Below, piece by piece: positions 1 to 12,482 of a stretch of DNA of 64,000 nt (its first letter is position 1; each line of letters begins with the position of its first letter). Source of the DNA: Saururus chinensis (taxonomy: Eukaryota; Streptophyta; Magnoliopsida; Piperales; Saururaceae); contig CP141141.1 in assembly GCA_035235625.1 (NCBI GenBank), positions 11,529,968 to 11,593,967 of the forward strand, read 5' to 3'. The notes beneath the pieces are model-generated. The model was not told the origin of the DNA. It saw only the letters and a program-made list of their open reading frames with translations, and searched no databases. The translations under genes were made by a program, and so were the position numbers.

Positions 1-1686
1 GGAATACATTTTATGAATTAGAATTCATGTAGTCATTACTCACGTATGTACTATATTGCATACATCATGAGATGGATTTACGAATAAGATTTTATCGAGA
101 TTAGTCGTTGTTGATCGATTGAATGCAATTGTGCGATATTGCTTGTCGGGTTAATTGATCGGAGGCTTATCGATTCGGTTTTTACATCCGAAAGGATGGG
201 GTTTTACATCCCTCGAGGACGAGGTTATGCTCCTTGGGTGTAGAAGAGCGGCAATACTATAATGAGATCAAAACTATTGAGACTATTTGGACCTTGAGAA
301 TCGAGGCTGGTGTAGCCAAGTGCACCAACTTACTAGGGTGTAATCTTCCCTGTTAGGGAATTTAGCCAAACTGTGTAATTCCTTTAGACTTTCCAATCGG
401 GGATTGTCTGAAGTGAGCAGGGGCTGCTTAAGCTTGGGCCGATTAAGCAGGGTTGATTTATCGATTTGCATGGTTGTGATAGTGTGTTAGAGACACTTTG
501 CATGCATGATACATATTTATAGATATGCATGATGTGGTTATGTGTTAGAGACACTTCTCATGTAAGTTGAATGTTTTATGAGTATGCATAAATATGTATA
601 TTGTGTTTGAGACACTTATCATCCAGGATGGTTGTTTATGAATATGCATGAATATGTATAGTGTGTTTAAGACACTTATCATGCAGGATGGTTGTTTATG
701 AATATGCATAGATATATATAGTATGTTTGAGATACTTATCATGCAAGATGAATGTTTTGAAAGAGAATAGATGTACATGAATATGTATAGCGAGGGGTCG
801 ATCTCCTGTCTCTTGCTCGGCCATGTCGATGGGGTCTAGGCCCTATGGGCTCTGAGAGACAAACCCCGCTCCCATTGTGTATGAACCTCTAATATTAAAC
901 CGAAAAGGCTCAGCGGAGGCCCATTGAGTTATGCCCATCCTTAAGCCTAATTAGAGAGGGATTAGTGAGGGATATTTAAGGAGAATAAGAGAGGAAAAGC
1001 CCTAGCTTTGGGCTGCCCCCTATCTTTCTCTTCTCTCTCTCCCACTCCCGCCCCCATCTCTCCTCCGGGTGCGGCCTCCTCTTGTTTTTGGAGAAAAGCG
1101 TCTGCTGCCCGCTCTCTCTTCTCCTCTCTTTTGCTTTTTTGATGAGGCAATTGAAGGAAATCATCTCTTTAACTATTTGGGACATTAAGGTAGGGCTTTG
1201 AGACACCATATTTGTTGTGATTTTTATCCAAGGTCAAGGTGGTAGAAGGATTAATACATATAAGGTAAAATCCTCCCTATTTTTTTATTATATTGTGATT
1301 TATTGCATTTAGATGATGGCATGAAGCTTATAATGGCGTGTTAGGGGCTAATCGGCACAAAGGTCAATGTGTATTTGTTCTTTAATTTCATTTTTGATTT
1401 ATGTATGCTCTAATTTAGATTAATAATTACTTATAAATTTGTAATTATATGTTATTTTGTATAGATAATTGTGAAAGATTTAATTTTTAATCGACGTGCT
1501 ATTCCAAGACCTTAGGACAAAGCCAGCCACTCTATAATTTAATGTTCTAAGTAAAATCGAACGATGAAAATCCATGAAAGATGGGGAAGTGGTGAATAAG
1601 AACTTTCTCGAGCCGCCGGTCAAATGTGGGGGATTGAACCAGGAAGAGCCGGTGGAAAATTTGGCGGGAGCCTTTCTAGGGGTGGG
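1..1686. repeat. Non-coding, LTR-like repetitive DNA at window start
   Basis: No convincing coding region is seen. The stretch holds a 60-bp tandem repeat (483-780, listed separately). Near 968-980 there is a TATA-like TTTAAGG region, followed by a pyrimidine-rich leader (1020-1090) and AT-rich DNA. This arrangement resembles the inside of a plant LTR (repeat block, promoter, CT-rich leader). No TG or CA terminus or target duplication can be assigned because the left side lies outside the window. The LTR reading is an inference. Confidence 0.35.
483..780. repeat. Tandem repeat, about 60-bp period, about 5 copies
   Basis: A unit beginning GTGTGTTAGAGACACTT recurs near 483, 541, 603, 661 and 720. 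Each copy is followed by a diverged ATCATGCAGGATG-type segment and an AATATGCATGAATATGTATA-type segment. Copies differ by scattered substitutions. Each GAGACACTT core is spaced about 60 bp from the next. The long minus-strand reading frame across it (545-778) follows from the period being a multiple of three and is not a gene. Confidence 0.8.
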
Positions 1687-4600
1687 TGTAATATCCCTAA
1701 TTTTCCCGCGGTTCGAAATTTAAATACGTCGAAATTATGGTGTTTGGCCTATTGATATTCTTATTACAATAAATTTCTCCCTAGATATAATTTGAGGCTG
1801 AAACTAATTCTATTGGAAAGTAGACGGAAAGAGTTTCGAAATGCCACCAAGAACGCGCGAATCGGAGTCCGGATGAGGGAGAAACGACCGTCTGAAGTTG
1901 AATATATCGTGTAGGACCCATTTAATCCCGAATTAAACGTGCAATGGGGCCGTTTAAGTCGTTTTGAGGGCCCGACATTTTAGCATTCCGAAATTGGGTT
2001 TTGGGACTCAATTTCTCTTGGGATTAGTGGCTCCTAATCCCATGCCTATAAATAGAATTAATTAGGGCTTTTATAGGGGTCTTTTTGCCCGATTGGGGGA
2101 GCTTTTTGGCCAGTGAAGGAAAGCAAATTTTTCGGCGAAACTCCGGCGAGGCGTTGGCGGTAGTGGATCGACAACAACTCGACCTTAGAGGTAAGATTTC
2201 GAATTCGAGACGGACAAAGACGACGTTAATTAATTTTAATAAAAGTTATGGTAATTTCTGCAAATTTCTGCAAAAACTGTTCACGTGATTAGGGAACAGT
2301 GTTTTCAATGGCCGGAATCATCTTAGAAAAGGGGTCGCTAGCCCTCGCCGTGGCGACCGTGGCTTTGGCCACGGAAGCCTAGACTCCGGCGGCCTTGGCG
2401 GTGACAGTGAAACTGCCGCTGTAGGCCGTCTGGTCGTCGCGAGGAAAAAAAAAAACAGACAGCGAGACACTGCCGCTGGCCGCACTGGCTGAGGCCGTGC
2501 CGGCCGTGGCTGCGCCGGTCCCGGCCATGCCGGCCCAGGCCACGATGACCCCGGATGCACCGGCCTGGGCAGCGTTGGCTCCGTCCGCGGCGCATCGCCG
2601 CCAGTTTTAAAAAAAGAGAGAGAGAGAGAAAAAGGGGCCAGCTTTTTGGCCGCCGGCCGGACACCGGACGGCAGCGGGACCGATCTTGTCGGTTCCGCCG
2701 TGCTCCGGCGATCCGGGGTCTGTGTGCCGCCCAAACCTCTGCCGCAGCGGTGGCGGCGCCTCCAGAGGCCAAAATGCCTCTGGCCGGACGCGGGAAGACG
2801 ACCCGCGCTGCGGGTCGTCGACCCAAACCGACCCGGTCCGGGTCGAGTTTTTTTAAAAAAAGAAAAGAAGAGAGAAGGGAGTGAACCGGGTCCGGTTCAA
2901 GGGGCTAAAAGTGTCAAATAAATTCTATAAAAATATTCATGTATCTGGAGAGGTTTGGGATTATTCTGACCGAGTTTCAGCTTGGGGAAAAATCCCAGAG
3001 ATTGTGAAATGACCTTTTTACCCTTGGTAGTTAAGTTATCGTGTGAAAATCACTTACCTGTTTTAAAGGCTCCGGTTCAAAGGCCTATGAGTTGATCTAA
3101 AAGTAGAAAAATTCTCAGTGATAGTTTAATATGTAAAATAATTATGGGCTAAACCACTTATTGAGAAAAAATCCCAGTGAGTGGATAATTGACCCTTTTG
3201 TCCTTAGGGTTTATAGTAAACCATTAAGCAAACCTGGGTCGGTTCAAGGGGTTCATGACCCCGTTACATGTCAAGAAAATTACACAGAGTCCATGAAGGC
3301 CAGTAGTACCCTTGAGTTGAATTTTAGACCCATTGGATATCATTAAGGCCTTAAACCAAATGACAGTAACTACCCCCTATGCAACCGGCCCATATTCGCA
3401 TGGATGCTATTAATGTGCCAATGTAATACCGAAACATTTTGAGAGGTTAAAGACTTACCCGAGTGCAGAGAGGATCAGTATCCAATGTTAGATAATTACT
3501 CTAATGCCCTTGGGTGCATTTCGACCGCTTAATAAAGATTTATTAAGATAACCCAAGGTGGGTTAGAGGCACGAGAGCTCGAATGATTCTTATATCATTA
3601 ATGAATTCTATTATTGATATTATGATATGCTTAGACCCGTGCGCTTCTTATGGTTTATGTTGTTCTTTGTTTCGATTTATGATATTGATGCCGTGATAGT
3701 AATTTATCACAATCTTTAAATTATTGAAAGAATAATTGTTTGGGGTTTGATAGCTTTGGATTGGGCAAGAACACCTAATCAAGATAAAGACTAAAATACC
3801 TCGAGGGGTCCGGGACTAGTTCATACAAAGGAATAAAGCCTTTGACCCGACGATTTGCCTTGGTTGATGAACCGATGGCATGTCTCGAGTTGTAAACCTT
3901 AGTCTAGAAGGGACTAATAGGGTTTGGGATAGTCATTCGGAATCTGGCTTATAGATGAGCAAGATAGGGTTCGTAATGCTTTCCTGAGTTCTAGCTCTAT
4001 TGAGGAGCCGCTGATTTGACCGTGAAGTTACACCTCCCCATTGGAGGGAGTTCTTTGTGAGCCGGGCTCACCGTAGATCTATTGAGGATCTTTTAGTGTA
4101 CACGCAATTAGGGTCGCTGACATCCTGCTTGGTTGGCGTCTCGACCACTTCGTTCGGTGCGCTTGTGGGCCATGCCCTTCCACTCCTGGTCAGGTCCTTA
4201 TGGGCTAGGTTGGGAGATGGCACTTCCCGGTGGATTCTGTGGCCTGGTGGATTCCGTGGTGTTTCTTATCATTTGTCACTTAGGTTGACATCTCGATGTG
4301 TCCGTCTGCCTTTGGGATTAGACGGGAATATTAATTATCGAACAATGGTTCGAGAAATAATTAATAATATTGATTGATATTGCTTGTTTAATTAGAACAA
4401 GTGGAACGATTAAAGGACTTGCATAAAATGTAGGTTGCTTGAAAATACTTAAGCATTGCATGGGTGATGCTATGCTTCTTAGTATAGTATAGTTTTTAGG
4501 AGAACTACGTCCTGATCCGATCTTGTTGGAAACATTGGAGATGTTGTCTGATGAGTACGTAGGCAACTAACATCGGGTGATGTTGGCCCGATCCGAATAA

Positions 4601-5025
4601 TATTAATAAAACCTTTTGTCCATTGGAAGCTCTTCTCCTGAAGGCGGAGATGCTCCATTGTGGTTGTGGTTGTTGTTTGGTTTGCTTTATTGCGCATTCT
4701 TCGTGCGACGACAAGTCGACCAAGGTGCAAGCTCAAGAGGTTTCTGCATTTTTAAAACTCCGATACGTAAGTGTACCTTAAGCGTGAGAGTCAACTTGTT
4801 ATTTGTTTTCTGACTCGGTGACGTACTTGTACTTAGATGGATGAGCCGGTCTTTATAAATTTTCGTATGTTAAATAATATCATATGATTTGATATTCGTA
4901 TTTGTGAACCCCAGTTATCATGACCTGGATATTTAATCGAAGGATTTGTTTTGTATTTAAAGAAAAAAAAAATTTTACCTACTGTTCGCTATTTAAAAAT
5001 GCTTTAAAAAATTCCGGTCGTGACA
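1687..5025 (+). mobile_element. Putative solo LTR (3.34 kb) upstream of MURE
   Basis: The segment starts TGTAATATCCCTAATTTTCC and ends ATTCCGGTCGTGACA, so it has the TG...CA ends of an LTR. The flanking 5-mers are GTGGG (1682-1686) and ATGGG (5026-5030), a 4/5 match expected of an aged target duplication. A TATAAATA box lies at 2047-2054, about 360 bp into the element, followed by a leader; this fits + strand orientation. A GC-rich block (about 2330-2880) sits inside otherwise AT-rich sequence. No gag or pol coding is present. The family is not identified. Internal reading frames around 2318-2921 are by-products of the GC-rich block. Confidence 0.6.
2047..2054 (+). promoter_or_regulatory. TATA box of the solo LTR
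   Basis: TATAAATA lies in the left part of the putative solo LTR, about where an LTR promoter (U3/R boundary) would be. It points toward MURE, whose start codon is 3.3 kb downstream. That it is active is an inference. Confidence 0.4.
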
Positions 5026-5138
5026 ATGGGTGTGGCGGTGGTGCCGTGAAGACTGCAGAAGGTGAGAAGCCCAGAAGAAGCATAAGCTTTGCACTGGGTA
5101 TGTCTATTCATACCCCACTTTGACTAAGTATAGCCCAC

Positions 5139-5192
5139 AACCGCCGCTAAACATACTATTTAGCGGATGTTTAGTGCCTTTTAGCGGCGGTT
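5139..5192. repeat. Short inverted repeat (hairpin) in the MURE upstream region
   Basis: AACCGCCGCTAAA (5139-5151) pairs perfectly with TTTAGCGGCGGTT (5180-5192). In the 28-bp loop there is another TTTAGCGG-type copy. The sequence lies between the end of the solo LTR and the MURE start codon, about 130-185 bp upstream of the ATG. Such motifs are common in subterminal regions of plant CACTA and MITE elements. It could also be a structured or regulatory site; nothing here decides. Confidence 0.7.
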
Positions 5193-5323
5193 TATGAGAT
5201 GTTTAACAATAGTAAGGCTATGAATAAAGCATCCTTCCGCTCAAATTTCCGTTAGTTCGAGTCCTTGAGGCCTCTCTCCCTTTCACTCTATCTGCAACAC
5301 TGAAACCCCTGCAAAACCCTCCC

Positions 5324-8300
5324 ATGTCCTGCCCATCTCTCACCCTCCTCCCACCCTTCTGCCGACCGGCTTCCTCCCAGTTCCCCCCGCCTAGGTGTGC
5401 CCATTTCCTTCCTCCACTTCGCCAAAGGTCCCTCCTTTCAGCCACCACCGCCGGCCGTCTCTCGGCCATCGGCCGCGACGGCAAATTCTACCCCGACCCG
5501 GCCGACGACGACCCGCCCGAGGCCGCGGAAGATACCTCCCATGGCGTCTCCAAGCTCAACCAAATCCACCGGCAGGCCTCCCGGGCACGGAAGCTTCAGG
5601 AGGAGCAGTTCAAGAAGGACCAGTCCATCTTCCTCTCCGCCCTCACCGCCGACCCCGTTCCGACCCAGAACTCAGTATCCCCTGAAAATGCCGGAGACGA
5701 CTTCTTTGGTGAGATTGACAAGGCAATTTCACTTAAAAGGCAGGAGTTTGTGAAGCAGGGGCTCCTGAAGCCGGAGGCCACTGCAGTGGACGAAATCGAC
5801 GAGCTTTCCCAAGAGGAAGTGGTAGATTTGGAGGAGATCAAGGAGCTACAGGGGCTCACTGTTATTAGTGATGGAGGCACAGATGAGGAGGATCCAATGA
5901 GACTCTCGGGTGAGGCAAAGGTAAATGACCCCAACTCGAAATCCAGTTCTTCGTCGTCTTTTGATCTTGATTTTGGTAATATAGGGAAAGCTAAGTTTAG
6001 AGTTGTAGAACCCAAATTCAGGATGACGTTGGCTGAACTCTTGGATGAGAGCAGGGTGGTTCCCGTATCCGTCTATGGCAATCTAGATGTGCCAATTACT
6101 GGAATTCAGCATGATTCTAGGGAGGTAAATAGTGGTGATCTCTTTGTTTGCTGTGTGGGGACGAAAACAGATGGGCATTTATATTTGAGTGAAGCCGACA
6201 AGCGTGGTGCTGTCGCGGTAGTGGCAAGTAAAGAAATTAACATCGATGAGACTTTAGGTTGCAAAGCATTGGTGATAGTTGAGGATACTAATGCAGTCCT
6301 TCCAATACTGGCGGCATCCTTTTATAAGCATCCATCCAAAAACATGGCTGTGATTGGTATCACAGGAACAAATGGTAAGACTACGACTTCATATTTGGTG
6401 AAAAGCATGTATGAAGCTATGGCTCTGAGGACTGGAATGTTGAGCACTGTGGCGTACTACATTCACGGAGATAACCAATTGGAAACAGCTCCACACACAA
6501 CTCCTGATTCTGTGATGGTCCAGAAGTTGATGGCAAAAATGTTTCACAATGGTACTGAGGCTGTTGTCATGGAGGCATCTTCCCATGGTTTGGCTCTTGG
6601 TCGATGTGATGAGATTGATTTTGATATTGCAGTTTTCACTAACTTGACTCGGGATCATTTGGATTTTCACAAATCTTTTGAGGATTACAGAGACGCTAAA
6701 GCAAAGCTGTTTGCAAAAATGGTGGACCCTGATAGGCATCGAAAGATTGTTAACATTGATGATCCAAATGCTCCATTTTTTGTTGCAGAAGGGAATCCGA
6801 ATGTGCCAGTGGTCACATTCTCTATGGAAAATAAGAGTGCAGATGTTCACCCTTTAAAATTTGAGTTGTCTTTGTTTGAGACACAAGTATTGGTCAATAC
6901 ACCGAAAGGGATACTGGAAATTTCATCAGGGTTGCTTGGAAGGCACAATATTTATAATATTCTTGCTGCCGTGTCTGTTGGAATTGCTGTTGGAGCCCCT
7001 TTAGAGGATATTGTAAGAGGAATTGAAGAGGTGGACGGGGTCCCTGGAAGATTTGAGCTGATAGATGAAGAGCAAGCCTTTGGGGTGGTTGTGGATTATG
7101 CTCATACTCCTGATGCTTTGTCTAGAGTACTTGATGCTGTTAGGGAGCTGGGTCCCCGAAGAATTATAACAGGTAAAATTATCTAAAAATTCTTGTCTTA
7201 ATTGGTTTATTAAAACGATTCAGACAAAATAGATGAGGTGAAAGTCTTAAGTCATGTGTCAATGGTTAGGTGGCTAGTCAATATAGAGATGTTACCTTCT
7301 TTCTTCAAGTTCCTTCCATGCAAAAAGTGTAGCCTTTCGTGACTAAGATTAATGTTGCACAGGCAAGTGTTACTGGCTCTTTACCGAAAATGCCTTCAGA
7401 TTAATTGACTTGTAAAACATTCTTTTTAGATGCTGAAAGTTTCACAAAGAATGACATTATTGTTTGACAAATTGTGATATGGGTTACCAGATGATGCTAC
7501 TCATCTTAAATCTATCTTTCATTGATATGGTACCCGAATTGGTCTTCCAAGTGATTGTTGATTGCATTTATTACGAAAGAGAAAAGGATAATATCAGTGA
7601 TATTTTTCAAAATCTGCATACATTTTTTATGCATCAAACATGCTAGTTTACCCTTTTTTCCGGAAGCTTTTTCTAGGCCATGATTCATTCATTCCGGGCC
7701 CTACATTCATGAGCGTGTCCATTTTAGCTGAGGTCTGAATTGTTTTTCCAATTCTTCAAGTTAATAAGTCCAACTGGCTGCAGGATTTCTTTTATTTACT
7801 GCAATGGAAGCTATAATGGTTAACGGGTAGTAGAACTCAAAAAACTAGTTTTGAACCATGAGGAATTAAACTGGACACAATGAATGTATCAAACCCTTTA
7901 CTATGTTGTCAAAGGTGCTTGACAGGATTATATAATAGTAATATCCCTTTTTGATAAAAAAGAGCATTTCAGGAGATGAGAGGAGATTCTCATCTAGCCA
8001 TAGATCAAGTTTTCCTTTTCTTTCTTTTAACAATAGTCTTACTTTTTTGGCATAAAGCCATAGACCAAGTCTTGTGATTACTTTGTCCAGTGGTATTGTG
8101 CTAAATTCACTGTATCTGACTCTCTTCTCTTCCATAATGAAGTCTTTGGATGCGCTGGTGAGAGTGACAGAGGTAAAAGACCACTGATGACCAAAATAGC
8201 TACTGACAAAAGTGATGTGGTTATGCTGACATCTGACAATCCAAAGAATGAAGACCCATGTAAGTACATAAAAATTGAAACCTATTCTTTCAAGTGTTAA

Positions 8301-10036
8301 TTTGACCTATAAAATTTCTTTAAAGTGGTTATGCTACCTACAAAAGTTGTTGTTATTGATATGCATATTATTTGGTATGCTTATTATTATAGTCTCAAAT
8401 ATATTTTGGCAGTGGATATATTGGATGATATGCTGGCGGGTGTTGGATGGACCATGCAAGATTACTTAAAGTATGGAGAAAATGATTACTATCCTCCTCT
8501 TCCAAATGGTCACCGGCTTTTCCTTCATGACATCAGGCGAGTGGCAGTAAGGGCCGCTGTGGCTATGGGAGAGGAGGGTGATTGTGTAGTAAGCAAAGTT
8601 CTTCATGTCTCTATACATTTGTTACCCTTCAAGTGTTGCCATCTGGATTGCTTATCATGTCTCAAAATCAAGTATCTTGTATTACTGAATAAGATGCCCA
8701 AAAATTGAGCAAGTCATATTATTCAAGAATTAATAGCCCTTTCTACTCTAAAATAGCTCTTGGGTAGGGATTCTTTGTCTTTTCTTGAACAAGTACCATT
8801 ACTGGGGATGGCTGTATGAAGATAGAAGGCATGGCATGTTTCTTCTCATGCCAGTCTTTCTGGGTGTTATTCTCAATGGCTTTTCTTTTTTGCTGTCATT
8901 CTCCAGGACTTTACTTACCTCAAAATAATTTTCCTGACATAATGAGGCTATGCCGGAATCCACGTTCATCTCTCTCTCTCTCACACACACACACACACGA
9001 TTCCTTTATCATGGTTAATGGAGTAGTTACTGTGGGCTAGTTCATTTTAGATTTGTCATCGCATTAATGCTAAATGCCATAGTTAATAATTTTGTAAATT
9101 TTTTCAGGTAATTGCTGGTAAAGGTCATGAAACATTCCAAATAGAGGGTGACAAGAAAGAGTTCTTTGATGATAGGGAAGAGTGTCGAGAAGCATTGCAG
9201 TATGTGGATGAGCTTCATCAGGCTGGAATCGACACAAGTGAATTTCCATGGCGGTATGTTGTTATCACGGTGCTTTGCATGTTTGACACCACAGCATTAA
9301 GTTTGATGGCATTCCTGAAAGGTGGCACTGGTACCTCTCTGGGATGTGTCATATGTGCGCTTAATGCTAACACCATATTGAGCCCTGTACTGGTCATTAC
9401 TTTCCTTGGAATTCTTGTTATTATGTTAACTAATAATATTGAGCCCTGTACTGGTCATTACTTTCCTTGGAATTCTTGTTATTATGTTAACTAATAAGGG
9501 TTCAGGTGGGAACGAATATTAATAAGAAACTATTGAAATTTGGAAACTTATTTATTCAAAATAGAAATTCAAGGAATTTTAAGATTTTATTCCTTTTGCA
9601 CGCCTTTTTTACTATCACCACCACCACCACCTTTTTTTTTTATTTACTATCATCACCACCACCACTATTGCCGCCGTCAACCGTATATTAGAAACTTTGA
9701 TCCAGCTACATGGATTCTTATCTACCATCCATGTTATTTGAAAATTCTGCACTCAGCTGTGTGCTTTCATGTCTTCACTCTCTGACTCAGTCCATGTTCT
9801 CCTCGGCCTATCTATATCCTTAGGACAGTCCACTAGGTGTCCATACTTTTGGTGTTTTAGACGTAAAATTAAGTCCTATGAACTCAATATAAAATATGTT
9901 AATCTTTCTCTTTCTTCTTCGCATTAATTTTTAGCATATGAGTACTGAGGGATCCTTCTGTTAGCTTCTGGTATTTTCAGTGAGAAGTTATAACGTTATG
10001 TGTTCTACAAACTGCAGGTTACCGGAGAGCCATTAA
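5324..10036 (+). CDS. MURE: Plastid MurE-like ligase protein (MURE), complete, 5 exons
   Basis: Exons 5324-7172, 8143-8259, 8413-8588, 9108-9253 and 10018-10036 join in frame through GT..AG introns (970, 153, 519 and 764 bp) to give 768 aa, close to the roughly 770 aa of plant MURE. Residues 1-50 are Ser/Arg/Pro-rich and fit a chloroplast transit peptide. A plant-specific acidic/coiled region follows to about 230. The Mur ligase N-domain (about 233-335) comes next, then the ATP loop GTNGKTT (348-354), TRDHLDFH (442-449), the AK pair near 459 where bacterial MurE has its carbamylated lysine, and DNPKNEDP in exon 2. The protein ends WRLPESH. In bacteria MurE adds the third amino acid to the peptidoglycan precursor. 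In Arabidopsis MURE is needed for chloroplast development and plastid-encoded polymerase function, while in mosses it serves plastid division. The start was chosen as the first ATG giving a transit peptide. The gene looks intact. Confidence 0.95.
8970..8998. repeat. (CT)n(CA)n microsatellite in MURE intron 3
   Basis: A compound dinucleotide run of CT units passes directly into CA units within intron 3 (8589-9107). It is non-coding. Confidence 0.9.
9375..9496. repeat. Perfect 61-bp tandem duplication in MURE intron 4
   Basis: The 61-bp unit starting ATATTGAGCCCTGTACTGG occupies 9375-9435 and repeats without a visible mismatch at 9436-9496. It lies in intron 4, about 120 bp after the exon 4 donor. 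The lack of divergence suggests a recent event or an assembly duplication. Confidence 0.9.
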
Positions 10037-11524
10037 TGTTTCAGTAATGTGAGGATGGGACTTCATAAGAACGGTCCGGCCAGGCAACTTTGTCTTTAAT
10101 GAGATCAGTAAGAATATTGTTGTGGTGGAAAATGGGATGTGGAGGAGCCATATTGGATGCTTTTGGTTGGATGAAAATTTTGATATGGTACTGGTACAGA
10201 CCATGAGCCTCTGGGACACATTTGGGTCTCCGAAATTTGTAGCCATTGATATGCATTTCAACAGTCGAAGTGCTGATTGTTGCTATACATTGTCTGGGCC
10301 ACTGGGGTTTACTTTTTCGTTCAATATATGTTTTTGCCCCGAAAGAGCAATGTGAAGAGTAAGCATTTATGATAAAATGCTTTTGAACATGTATAAAATT
10401 GACAATGATGGATGCCAGCATCGTATTCCATTTACAATATGGGACATTGTGTTGAGGTAATTAATTGTCACTCGAATAATGCAATTGATTCAAATATTGC
10501 ATCTTGTTTCTTGCCAAACATTTGGAGTTAAATGAGGCGTGGATTCTCCGGTTTGAAATGTACAATTGGAACAGAAGTCATTATTACGAAGGGCTTCTCA
10601 AAGCAGCGGGCTTCTAGAAATTCGGCTCCTGGTAACAATGCTTCCGTCAGAGAACAATTCAGTAAACACTGTCGAAGGTTTGTGAACAGCACTGCTACAG
10701 TACTATTGTTATCTAGGTATTCACGCAATTAATCTGTTGTAGAAACTGCAAATAGGACTAAGATAAGAGAGTAAGTATGAAAAACTTGAAGTATAGAGGT
10801 GAGCGGAAGAAAATTACACCAAGAGGTGGGAAAAAAGAAGAATTAGCACAAATGACTGTTCAGCATCCAATCTCAATAACTGTGATGCAGCTTCCGTCTC
10901 ATATTAATAGCTCCTTTTGAGTAAAATGTTTGTCTCATTAATGCTTCCACTTGGGTCAGTTTAAATAGTTAAGTACTTAAAAAAACGTGTCAGAATCTGT
11001 TTTTCATTCTCTTAGTGCGAGTTCCACTAATAAATAAAAATTACTATTATTACAGAACTAAGGTTACTTTCCAACCAAAACTCAATCAACCTGAAATATA
11101 ATGAAAATTTTGTAATTTTTTTTGAAATGCAGACAAAATCTAGTAAAAACTTCAATAACCGAGAATTAGCACCGCTGTGCACGACTATTTTCTAAGATTA
11201 GGAAATAAAATTAATCTCAGGTTGAAATGTGGATTGTCTTGGCGATTTCTCCTCTGGGCGATGTACTCTGGATCAGGTGGACTGGAACCTCTGTGAAATT
11301 GCAAAAATACCCCTAACCTTTCTTGAAACACCGGCTATGCCCCTGAGTCCAAAACACAGTTGCATTTCTCAAACTATTTTTCTTCCTGCTGTCATATGCA
11401 CAATCTAATAATCAGGGAGAACATTGTAACTTAAAGAATTTGATCTTATTGGGTTCCGTGAGGATAACTTTTTTCTTTTTGCTCTTAGTCATTGTCTCTC
11501 ACTTGCTTATCCTTGGACCTTAGT
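10037..11524. other. MURE 3' region and intergenic DNA
   Basis: After the MURE stop (TAA at 10034-10036) the sequence to about 10450 is of mixed composition and plausibly holds the 3' UTR. No definite polyadenylation site can be assigned by eye. Beyond that I see AT-rich intergenic DNA and no supported gene. Confidence 0.5.
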
Positions 11525-11716
11525 ACTCCCTCCCTCCCATATTAATGCTTTATTTAGAAAACTAGTAATTTTTTTTTGGATAGTGAGATCCATAACTAAG
11601 AGAATATAAATTAAGCTTCTGATATATTTTTTTAAGTGTCTAATCTTTATGGAGCTATTAATATGGAATAAGCATTATTTCCAAATGGAACTATCAATAT
11701 AACATAGAGAGAGTAT
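11525..11716. mobile_element. Stowaway-like MITE
   Basis: TA is followed by CTCCCTCCCTCCCATATTAAT, close to the Stowaway terminal consensus CTCCCTCCGTCCC. About 190 bp later the opposite end reads AGAGAGAGTA. The interior is AT-rich with a weak inverted repeat (ATTAATGCT... and ...AGCTATTAATAT). It is non-coding. Confidence 0.6.
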
Positions 11717-12282
11717 TAATATATAACTCTATTAAAAATTTGTGATCATACATCAATGATTTTGAACAGTTTAAATTCTAGTGCATTCACACATTCTATA
11801 AAACTTGTAAAGAGGGATTAATTCTTAAGGGAAAATTATATTTTTATTTCACTTTTTTTACACTAAACCAAATATAGTCCCGATATGGGGGCATAAAACA
11901 CTGGCCAACTCTATACTATTATACTCTATCTTTAATTAATATTTTATTTTTTCTTAAAAATAAATTAATTTTAATTTATTTTTAAAATATAAATAAAGCT
12001 ATTAATATAAGATGAGTATCAAATGTGAGCAATTAAATTATTCTAGTTAATTCGCATTTAGGTATAGAGGGGTCTACATGTAGGGCAACATCACCCCACT
12101 TGTAATATGGAACCTCACACAATGATAAGGTCCCTCATATCAATGGTAAGGAAGCTTGAGGCCGTCTATTTCTGGGCAGAATCTTTTGAGTGTTGCAATA
12201 GTGTTAGTATGTGTGTGTCACATGTCTAAAGGGGTACAACGGGGTTAGAATCTAAGGATGATGGCAAGATGAGAAGTGTTTT

Positions 12283-12482
12283 CTATGTTCCGCTTTGACA
12301 GTGAGCCAAGCATAAGGAACGTTTGGGAAGCGTTGGATATCAAGATTGATGGTGCACATGCTAATGCACGTTAGCCCTATGCTAACATGCGCTAGCGTGT
12401 GTGCCATCAATCTTCATATCCGACGCTTTCTAGACATTTCTTACGCTTAGCTCACATTGAAAAAGAAGCATGAAAAACGCTT
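12283..12482. mobile_element. Palindromic MITE, family P, copy 1
   Basis: The left half (TTCCGCTTTGACAGTGAGCC..., AAGCGTTGGATATCAAGATTGATGG...) is mirrored by the right half (...CCATCAATCTTCATATCCGACGCTTT..., ...GCTCACATTGAAAAAGAAGC). The centre is a GCTAACATGCGCTAGCG palindrome. The element resembles a second full copy at 22608-22821 in the U-box gene and partial copies near 19535-19700 and 26400-26565. It is non-coding. Confidence 0.7.

Noticed and set aside
545-778. 77-aa minus-strand frame with repeated phrases
   Set aside because: It is the translation of a 60-bp tandem repeat. The spacing and divergence do not fit a CRISPR array either, and the context is a plant nuclear genome.
2318-2921. 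Several overlapping frames of 91-162 aa on both strands
   Set aside because: They arise from the GC-rich block inside the putative solo LTR, overlap on both strands and resemble no protein family.
8143-8259. DNPK instead of bacterial DNPR in MURE as a sign of changed substrate
   Set aside because: The Lys/Arg change is conservative and plant MURE proteins are thought to vary here; without an alignment it is not evidence for altered function.
9195-9494. 99-aa plus-strand frame in MURE
   Set aside because: Only the first part is exon 4; the rest is translation of intron 4 including the 61-bp duplication. The exon 4 donor at 9254 and the final WRLPESH in exon 5 give the proper end.
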